Assembly: GCA_964601765.1 (NCBI GenBank)
Contig: CAZROR010000027.1
Span: 1 to 20,718 of the forward strand
DNA: 20,718 nt
Source of the DNA: SZUA-181 sp964601765
GTDB taxonomy: Bacteria > Pseudomonadota > Zetaproteobacteria > Mariprofundales > Mariprofundaceae
Direction: 5' to 3'
Part shown: positions 8,110 through 14,436 of the stretch, one piece after another
Position numbering within the stretch: position 1 is the stretch's first letter
Layout of the letters: each line of letters starts with the position of its first letter
Program-made: the position numbers and the translations under genes
Notes under the pieces: generated by a model
Told to the model about the DNA's origin: nothing
Databases searched by the model: none
What the model saw: only the letters and a program-made list of their open reading frames with translations

Positions 8110-9612
8110 TCACGTCTCCTCATATAATGCCTGAATGGCATCAGCATAGGCCTGCGCAATTACCTGACGCCGCGGCCTTGCCGTGCCTGTCCATTGCCCG
8201 TTTGCGATGCTAAACGGCTCATCTGCACAGAGCCACCTGCCGATGCGGGCATAGTCCGGCAGGTGTGTATTAGCAGCCTCCACTGCCTGCTGCAATGCCT
8301 TTGCATCCGCCCCGGACCGAGGTACGAGTACAGCCACGTTAAACGGCTTTGCCTCTCCAAACACGACAGCCTGGGCAATGGCAGGTTGCATTAGAAGCTC
8401 GCGCTCCACCCACTCCGGCGACACGTTGCGACCAAAGGCCGTAATAAAAATATGTTTCTTGCGTCCGGTGATATGCAGAAAGCCATCCCCATCCAGATAT
8501 CCCGTATCACCTGTAGCGTAAAAGCCATCCTGGAGTGGCGGCTCCCCCTCTCCCAGATAACCAGCAAACAGAGTCCCCGACACGAGAATCTCACCATCCG
8601 CCGCAAAATCCAAACGCACATGCGAAAGCGGCTTGCCCACGCTACCCGGCCTGTTTGCCTCGGGGCCGTTGACAGCCACGACACTGGCAGCCTCGGATAA
8701 TCCATAGCCCTCATACACGGGCAGCGCCAATGCGGCAGCGGCATCCAGCAAAGCGATGGATACCGGCGCCCCCCCCACGGCGGCATACCTGAGTGTTGTA
8801 GGCCTTGGCCCACCCGCCCGGATGGCAGATATAAGCGCCAGCAACATTTGTGGAATCATGATGCATGTGCTCGCCCTGTGATCCACCAGCGCTTGCAGAA
8901 AACGTGCAGGATCAAGCCCAGCTGCCCCCTGCATGCCAACCCCGCCAAGCCCCGGCAGAACGCATGTCCCACCTGCCAGAAGAGGCACGTAAACACCGCC
9001 TATGTTTTCCAGCAGGGTCGCCAGTGGCAGGGCACACAGGTGTCGGTCATCAGCAGAGGCCTGGCAGGCCGCTGCCAGGGACACGGCCACTGTCTCCATG
9101 GCCTTCTGGGTCAAGCAAACCCCCTTGGGCTCCCCGGTTGTCCCGGATGTGTAGGTCACCTTGGCAATGCTGTCCGGAACCGAGCACGTGGCAGGATGCT
9201 CAACCTGGAACATGTGTACCCGGACACCGGCAATATCAACGGCGTCTTCATCTGAAATGGCGACGCCAATCTGTGCCAGCACCTGGCGCACTGGTCCTGG
9301 CTGATCAGTCAGAATCAGTTCCAGGCCAGCGCTTAGCACAAGGTGCCCGGTCTGCTCCGGTGAAAAAAACAGGGGCATGGGCACTATGGGATTCCAGGCC
9401 CTGATCGCCGCGAGATCAGCCACAACCCAAGCCGGTGTATTATCCATCATCAGGCCAATGGTACCAGGCTGGCGCTCGAGAAGGCTGGCCGCCAGTACTC
9501 CAACCTGCCGCTCAAGTTCACCATACGTCAGCGACGTAGGCACGCCCTCCAACGCTACTTTCTCCGGTGTTTTGTGGGCGTGGGCAGCGATCGCGGCCAG
9601 CACCCTGCTCAT
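8110..9612 (-). CDS. AMP-forming acyl ligase (ANL superfamily)
   Basis: Adenylate-forming enzyme of 500 residues that should activate a carboxylic acid as acyl-AMP and possibly pass it to CoA or another acceptor. The P-loop-like A3 motif (TYTSGTTGEPKGV) is at about 153-165. The A5 motif is YEGYGLSEA. The A7/A8 region (ATGDTGYLDGDG then GRKKHIF) is complete. The A10 lysine is replaced: where long-chain acyl-CoA synthetases have a lysine after NG-x5-L, this protein has R479. ATG 9612 overlaps the hemolysin-family stop by 4 bases (ATGA), with GAGGAAGG upstream. An alternative upstream start within that gene is unlikely. It is most like long-chain fatty-acid ligases. The chain length of the substrate is unknown. 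Confidence 0.85.
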   Translation of the reverse strand: MSRVLAAIAAHAHKTPEKVALEGVPTSLTYGELERQVGVLAASLLERQPGTIGLMMDNTPAWVVADLAAIRAWNPIVPMPLFFSPEQTGHLVLSAGLELILTDQPGPVRQVLAQIGVAISDEDAVDIAGVRVHMFQVEHPATCSVPDSIAKVTYTSGTTGEPKGVCLTQKAMETVAVSLAAACQASADDRHLCALPLATLLENIGGVYVPLLAGGTCVLPGLGGVGMQGAAGLDPARFLQALVDHRASTCIMIPQMLLALISAIRAGGPRPTTLRYAAVGGAPVSIALLDAAAALALPVYEGYGLSEAASVVAVNGPEANRPGSVGKPLSHVRLDFAADGEILVSGTLFAGYLGEGEPPLQDGFYATGDTGYLDGDGFLHITGRKKHIFITAFGRNVSPEWVERELLMQPAIAQAVVFGEAKPFNVAVLVPRSGADAKALQQAVEAANTHLPDYARIGRWLCADEPFSIANGQWTGTARPRRQVIAQAYADAIQALYEET

Positions 9613-10244
9613 GCGGCCTTCCTCTTTTTTCGCTGGCGCATTCCCTCGAATAGCGCCCCCATCCACAGCGGCTGCAGCACTTCACGCGAAAATCGCAACA
9701 GCCAGTAGCCCTTCCGGATATCACCGGCCATCACCCTCGGGCCGGCACTGTAGTAGCGCCCCCACTCTCGCTGCGCCGCGGTCGTCAGGCGTGAGGCATC
9801 TGCCTCACCAATATCCACGGCCTGCATCCCCAGCCGCAAAAAGGCATTTCTCAGCTTGGTGACACCAGTGAACACCACCCACTCAAAGCCGGCACCATAC
9901 AGATAGGCAGTCAGCGCTGTAATCGCCGCACGGGCGCCACCCGGACGCGCCTCGGCCAGATTACCGACCTCGACGATGGATGCACGCGGAACAATCTTGC
10001 CAACTTTCTTGCTGACGACACGCTCAATAGGCTCATCAAAATAGTTTTCCACAAACAGCTGGTGGCAGGCAGCATCCCGGTAGCCTGCATGGGCAATCAG
10101 CTCACCCTTGAAGGTTGTCAGCCGCACCAAATGTGGCATGTAGTGTCGAATGTTGGCATCGTACTCGATACTGAAACGATCATGAATAAACTGCTCAGCA
10201 TCTTTACGCTCGGGATGATCTGGCTCAAGCACGGTAATGATCAA
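9609..10244 (-). CDS. Thermostable hemolysin family protein (GNAT/LuxI-like fold)
   Basis: Protein of 211 residues matching the family named after the Vibrio parahaemolyticus delta thermostable hemolysin. Signatures are an N-terminal VLEPDHPER, a central VEVGNLAEARPGGARAA, then FTGVTKLRNAFLRLG, and WGRYYSAGP near the C-terminus. No signal peptide or membrane segment is visible, which fits poorly with a secreted toxin. The family is thought to share the GNAT/acyl-homoserine-lactone-synthase fold, and the glycine/arginine-rich loop near 108-115 could bind an acyl carrier; this is inference. TTG 10244 is chosen because AAGGGGA lies 6 bases upstream and the family N-terminus begins there; TTG 10298 and GTG 10295 are also open. 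It is the first gene of the operon. Confidence 0.8.
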   Translation of the reverse strand: MIITVLEPDHPERKDAEQFIHDRFSIEYDANIRHYMPHLVRLTTFKGELIAHAGYRDAACHQLFVENYFDEPIERVVSKKVGKIVPRASIVEVGNLAEARPGGARAAITALTAYLYGAGFEWVVFTGVTKLRNAFLRLGMQAVDIGEADASRLTTAAQREWGRYYSAGPRVMAGDIRKGYWLLRFSREVLQPLWMGALFEGMRQRKKRKAA

Positions 10245-10300
10245 CAGACATCCCCTTGATTCAATGTGCGCGGCAATGTAGCCGCAAGCCGTCACCAAAC

Positions 10301-10316
10301 GGTGACATACATCACA
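10301..10316. promoter_or_regulatory. CRP-like binding site upstream of the HDO operon
   Basis: The plus strand reads GGTGA-CATACA-TCACA, matching the CRP consensus TGTGA-N6-TCACA at 9 of 10 half-site bases with the correct 6-base spacer. On the operon strand a candidate -10 box, TACATT, lies at 10280-10275. A start at about 10268 would put the site centre near -40.5, close to the class II position of -41.5. The GGTGA half also belongs to a separate 6-bp inverted repeat (10291-10306, loop AAAC), so a local hairpin or another regulator is an alternative. Confidence 0.45.
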
Positions 10317-10333
10317 TATCCAACGTTTGTCGC

Positions 10334-10361
10334 CAGGGGAATCTCGGCATTCTATCCCCTG
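10334..10361. repeat. Inverted repeat downstream of sspA
   Basis: A 7-bp inverted repeat (CAGGGGA and TCCCCTG) with a 14-base loop lies 27 bases after the sspA stop and before the HDO operon promoter. It could be a weak terminator of sspA transcription, but no T tract follows on the minus strand. Confidence 0.3.
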
Positions 10362-10387
10362 TATCCCACCCCGCTATGATGCGATAT

Positions 10388-10978
10388 TCAGTCTCGCATC
10401 ATCTGCTCACTTTCCGACAGCGATCGCACAAAGGCAGGACGCTCGAACAGGCGATCCATGTAGGCCTCGAGATTGTTCCAGGCTGCCGTGTTCACACCCT
10501 GGTGCGGGAGACGCCACAAGATGGGTGCCATAGCCACATCGGCCAGCGTGTACACCTCGCTGACAAACCAGGCCTGATGCGCAAAATAGCTGTCCAGTGT
10601 TTCCAGGTAGTCGCACAGCTTTTTTCTTGCCTCGGTTTTTTTCGTGGCCTTCTCCACATTGGCATACAGCGGATACAGCTCGCGCTCAATCCGCAATACG
10701 GAAAGCCTCATCTGCGCACGCTCAGCCGGCGAACCGGGTTTCAGCGGAGGATGCGGATAGCGCTCGTCCAGGTACTCACTGATTACCGATGGTTCAAACA
10801 GTACCGTATCTCGATCGACGACCGTGGGCAGGCTGCCGTAAGGGTTAAGCTGCAGCAGCTCAGGCGGTACCTCGCCGGTCTCCACGTCGATGATGTCAAT
10901 GGGCAGCTCCTTCTCGGCGAGCACGATCCTTGTCCGGTGTGAATCCGGACATACGGGATTTGAATACAGCTTAATCAT
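10388..10978 (-). CDS. sspA: Stringent starvation protein A
   Basis: RNA-polymerase-associated protein with a glutathione S-transferase fold. In E. coli it helps stationary-phase survival and acid tolerance and supports phage P1 late transcription. An N-terminal thioredoxin-like domain begins LYSNPVCPDSHRTRIVLAEK (about 4-23). The surface pocket motif DERYPHPPL lies at about 71-79 and includes the PHP residues needed for SspA activity in E. coli. An alpha-helical C-terminal domain contains the family's LWRLP motif. The length of 196 residues is normal. ATG 10978 is fixed by GGAGG four bases upstream; the longer frame up to 11014 lacks support. Unusually, sspB does not follow. It sits 124 bases after prfB and 143 bases before the hemolysin-family gene. 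Confidence 0.92.
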   Translation of the reverse strand: MIKLYSNPVCPDSHRTRIVLAEKELPIDIIDVETGEVPPELLQLNPYGSLPTVVDRDTVLFEPSVISEYLDERYPHPPLKPGSPAERAQMRLSVLRIERELYPLYANVEKATKKTEARKKLCDYLETLDSYFAHQAWFVSEVYTLADVAMAPILWRLPHQGVNTAAWNNLEAYMDRLFERPAFVRSLSESEQMMRD

Positions 10979-11102
10979 GAGTCCTCCAGTGCGGCCGGCA
11001 TTGTAACGGCTCACCGTTAAAAATAAAGAACTTAATGATTTATCACTATGTGACAGTATGTTATGAAGAATAACTATTGTATTACATTATGATTGCCATA
11101 TT
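10979..11102 (-). promoter_or_regulatory. AT-rich leader and likely promoter of sspA
   Basis: This 124-base gap between prfB and sspA is strikingly AT-rich compared with its surroundings. On the minus strand a weak sigma-70-like pair is visible: TTCATA, 17 bases, then GATAAA. Closer to sspA, a 6-bp inverted repeat (TAACGG, loop CTCA, CCGTTA at 11004-11019) may form a hairpin in the leader. A short palindrome TCAC-TAT-GTGA lies at 11043-11053. No clear intrinsic terminator for prfB is seen, so read-through into sspA is possible too. Confidence 0.35.
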
Positions 11103-12228
11103 TCAGGCTGATTTCTCCCCCCGACGAATGCCGAGCAACTGGGCATGAATAAAGGTATCAATATCCCCATCCAGGAAGGCCTGGGTGTTGCCCGTTTCCA
11201 TGCCCGTACGCAAATCCTTGATGCGGGACTGGTCCAGCACATAAGAGCGAATCTGATGGCCCCAACCAATATCTGACTTTGCATCCTCGATAGCCTGCTT
11301 TTCCTGCCGGCGTTTCATAAGCTCATGCTCGTACAGGCGCGCCTTGAGCATCTTCCAGGCGGCCTCCCGGTTTTTATGCTGGCTTCGGTTATTCTGACAT
11401 TGTACCACGATGCCAGTTGGAAGATGTGTCAGTCGCACGGCGGAGTCTGTTTTGTTGACATGCTGCCCACCGGCACCGGAGGCGCGGTAGGTATCCACCC
11501 GCACATCCCCTTCATCAATGTCCACTTCGATATCGCGCTCGATATCCGGATAAGCAAAAACGGATGCAAACGAGGTATGGCGTCGATTGCCCGAGTCAAA
11601 AGGCGATTTGCGGACAAGCCTGTGAATGCCGGTCTCCGCCTTGAGGAGCCCATAGGCATACTCGCCCTTGACGGAAAGTGTCGCAGATTTGATCCCCGCT
11701 TCCTCACCCGCCGTGCACTCCATCAGCTCGGTTTTGAAACCCCGCCGCTCCGCCCAGCGCAGGTACATTCGGAGCAGCATTTCCGCCCAGTCCTGGGCCT
11801 CAGTGCCTCCCGCTCCGGCATTAATATCCAAAAAGGCATTTTCGGCATCGTTTTCCCCTCCGAGCATGCGCGCCAGCTCAAGCTGTTCAACCGTGCGCTC
11901 CACCTCGTCCAGACCGCTGACAGCCTCCAGCTGGCTTTCCATGTCGCCCTCTTCGGCCCCCAGCTCAAACAGCGTCACCTGATCTTCAAGCTGGGCCTCA
12001 ACCCCGGTAAAGCTGTCAACAAGGCGTTGCAGGCGCGTGCGCTCCTGCATCAGCTTCTGGGCTTCCTCCGGATCGGACCACAGGGACTGATCCTCGACCC
12101 GGCGGTTCAGCTCTTCGAGCTCCTCCTGTCGCGCTGTGATGTCAAAGAGACCTCCGGAGTGTGGAAATGCGGCCAGCGAGTGCCTCGGCCCGGCTTCGGA
12201 AACCGGCAATACGATCTTCACTGCTCAT
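11103..12228 (-). CDS. prfB: Peptide chain release factor 2, with programmed +1 frameshift
   Basis: Class I release factor that reads UAA and UGA and triggers peptide release. The stop-codon recognition motif SPF is at about residues 208-210 and the peptidyl-tRNA hydrolysis motif GGQ at about 253-255. The true start is ATG 12228. The first 28 codons end at CTT (12147-12145) and are followed by an in-frame TGA (12144-12142). A +1 shift joins them to the long downstream frame, giving 374 residues. A GGAGG at 12155-12151 lies three bases before the CTT, exactly as in the classical prfB shift site. The open frame extending to 12221 upstream of the shift encodes unrelated residues and is not the real N-terminus. 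The gene sits 50 bases after the thioredoxin-domain gene. Confidence 0.95.
12141..12156 (-). promoter_or_regulatory. prfB +1 frameshift signal
   Basis: On the minus strand the sequence is CGGAGG, TCT, then CTTTGAC. It combines an internal Shine-Dalgarno-like element, a three-base spacer, the slippery CTT codon, the TGA stop and a following C that weakens termination. When RF2 is scarce, ribosomes slip +1 and make RF2; when it is abundant they stop. This is the well-known autoregulatory circuit. Confidence 0.95.
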
Positions 12229-12278
12229 ATTCAACCCCATGTCATGCAGAAATCAGTTGCACACAGCAACCATAGCGC

Positions 12279-14321
12279 CTACGGCCCTTCGAGCAAGGCA
12301 AGCGCCTGCTCAGGGTCGGTGATGGGCCTGTTGCAGTGGTAGTTTTCGCAGATGTAGGCCGTCACCTTGCCGTCAACGGCTGTCTGCTCCCGGGTGTATG
12401 GTGCAAGTCGTGCCAGCATCTTGCTCTGCCAGAGCACAACCTTGTTTGGAACAAAGTGCCCGTTGATGGCACGCAGCATGGCCCTGCCCTCGTCCGAGTC
12501 CCGATCCCCGGCCAGTACCACCTCATAGCTGCGCCTCTCCGCATACATGTAGGCAGACATCATATGTGCAAAGGCCGAAGGCATCCGCTCCACTTCTTCG
12601 GAAAACGCCCTGATGATTCCGGCCGCCTGTTTCTCCAGTTCGGTATTTCCGGTCATGCGGGCCAGCCGAATGAGGTTCATCATGGCAACGGAGTTTCCGG
12701 ATGGAATGGCTCCGTCATCACCATCCTTCAGTCTTACAAGCAGTCCTTCCGCATCGTCAGCGGTAAAGTACAGCCCGCCGCCCGGTGCCCGGAAATGCGC
12801 AAGCATGGTGGCATTCAGGGCCAGCGCGGCTTGCAGATACTTCGCATCAAACCCGGTTTCGTAAAGCTCCAGAAGCCCCCACACAAGAAAGGCATAGTCA
12901 TCAAGATGGGCATCCAGCCCGGCGCTGCCATCACGATACCTGTGCCACAGACGGCCATCATTTCTGCGCAGGTGTGTCAGAATGAAATCAGCCGCCTGGG
13001 CTGCCGCCTGCGCATATTCAGGCATGTGCAGGTCACGCGCGGCAATCGCCAGGGCAGCGATCATCATGCCATTCCAGTCAGTAAGAATCTTGTCATCACG
13101 AAACGGATGCACACGCCGTTCGCGGGCAGCCAGCAGCTTCCGTCGCACACGCACCAGCCGCTGCCTGTCGGTATCGGATACCGGTGCCGAGGCCAGATAC
13201 AGCACATTGGTGCCGGTCCTCATTCCCGTGGCCTCGTCCCGGACATTGCCATCCCGGGTCAGGCCAAACACCCGGGTGGCAAAACGTGCGTCATCTCTGC
13301 CCAGGACGTCCTCGAACTCCTTTTCCGTCCAGACATAATACCTGCCTTCCTCCCCCTCGGAGTCCGCGTCCTTGGCCGAATAAAATGCACCAACCGGCGC
13401 ACGCATATCACGCAGGACATAAGAGATGACCTCACGCACCGTCTCGCCATATGCCTGCTTGCCCGTAGCCTGAAACGCTTCCGCATACGCCGTGACAAGC
13501 ATGGCCTGATCGTAGAGCATCTTTTCAAAGTGGGGCAGCAGCCAGCGAGCATCGGTGGAATAGCGGTGGAAACCGAAATCAAGCTGATCAAACACGCCGC
13601 CGACACGCATGGCAGTGAGCGTTTCCAGCACCATGTCAAGTGCTTCCTGCCTGCCCGTCTGATGCCAGTAACGCAGCAGAAACAGCAGCTTGTGAGGGCC
13701 TGGAAACTTTGGCGCCTGTCCAAAGCCGCCGTGTGCCCTGTCGTAGGCCCGGGACAGCTCTTCGAACGCACGGTCAGTGATGTTCGGGCTCAATTGTCCA
13801 GGCGCTGTGTCGGTGCCATCCAGTCGCTTTAATGCGGCCACAATCTGATCTGCCGGCTCAAGCAGGCGGGCACGGTCATGCATCCACAGCTCGTGTACGC
13901 GCCGGGCCAGCTCGATCAGGCCGATCCGGCCAAAGCGAGTGTGCCTGGGCAGATAGGTTGCCGCAAAGAAGGGTCGCTTGTCCGGTGTCATCAGAATGTT
14001 CAGCGGCCAGCCGGCAGTACCGGTCATCATCTGCGCAGCACGCATGTACACCTGATCGATATCGGGGCGTTCTTCACGGTCCACCTTGATGGCCACAAAC
14101 ATCTCGTTCAGTACACGGCCCACTTCCGCATCCGCATACGACTCCTCCTCCATCACGTGACACCAGTGACAGGTCGAATAGCCGATGGAGATCAGAATGG
14201 GCTTATCCTCGCGCCGGGCCTTTTCAAATGCCTCCTTGCCCCACGGATACCAGTCCACGGGATTATGCGCATGCTGACGCAGGTAAGGACTGGATTCGTG
14301 AATCAGGTGATTGGCAGACAT
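12279..14321 (-). CDS. Thioredoxin-domain protein, YyaL/SPATA20 (DUF255) family
   Basis: Two-part protein of 680 residues from ATG 14321. The N-terminal thioredoxin-like DUF255 domain starts with the family hallmark HESSPYLRQHAHNPVDW. Its redox CxxC is C51-H-W-C54 within GYSTCHWCHVMEEES, followed by KVDREERPDID. The rest resembles an alpha/alpha six-barrel, as in N-acylglucosamine 2-epimerases and glycosidases. The biochemical role of the family is not settled. ATG 14321 has GGAGG five bases upstream and matches the usual N-terminus. In-frame ATGs at 14402 and 14432 would add a signal-peptide-like stretch (LLLCVTAMAF then CHA), and 14432 begins only 4 bases after the recJ stop, so an exported form is possible. 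It lies between recJ and prfB. Confidence 0.88.
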   Translation of the reverse strand: MSANHLIHESSPYLRQHAHNPVDWYPWGKEAFEKARREDKPILISIGYSTCHWCHVMEEESYADAEVGRVLNEMFVAIKVDREERPDIDQVYMRAAQMMTGTAGWPLNILMTPDKRPFFAATYLPRHTRFGRIGLIELARRVHELWMHDRARLLEPADQIVAALKRLDGTDTAPGQLSPNITDRAFEELSRAYDRAHGGFGQAPKFPGPHKLLFLLRYWHQTGRQEALDMVLETLTAMRVGGVFDQLDFGFHRYSTDARWLLPHFEKMLYDQAMLVTAYAEAFQATGKQAYGETVREVISYVLRDMRAPVGAFYSAKDADSEGEEGRYYVWTEKEFEDVLGRDDARFATRVFGLTRDGNVRDEATGMRTGTNVLYLASAPVSDTDRQRLVRVRRKLLAARERRVHPFRDDKILTDWNGMMIAALAIAARDLHMPEYAQAAAQAADFILTHLRRNDGRLWHRYRDGSAGLDAHLDDYAFLVWGLLELYETGFDAKYLQAALALNATMLAHFRAPGGGLYFTADDAEGLLVRLKDGDDGAIPSGNSVAMMNLIRLARMTGNTELEKQAAGIIRAFSEEVERMPSAFAHMMSAYMYAERRSYEVVLAGDRDSDEGRAMLRAINGHFVPNKVVLWQSKMLARLAPYTREQTAVDGKVTAYICENYHCNRPITDPEQALALLEGP

Positions 14322-14436
14322 GTGGCCCTCCATTGCCTCAGCATGACATGAAAATGCCATGGCCGTAACGCACAAAAGCAGGCAGGGACTTACCCGCTGC
14401 ATACCGACATGAAAGGCCACAGCATCCCACATACAC

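Noticed and set aside
12145..12221. Single-frame prfB start at 12221
   Set aside because: Residues upstream of the GLFD junction do not resemble RF2; the other frame plus a +1 shift does.
11325..12275. Plus-strand open frame of 316 codons
   Set aside because: Antisense shadow of prfB; it even crosses the frameshift site and shows no family features.
12336..13832. Long open frame of 498 codons on the plus strand
   Set aside because: It is entirely antisense to the well-supported DUF255-family gene, has no recognisable motif and arises from GC-rich codon bias.
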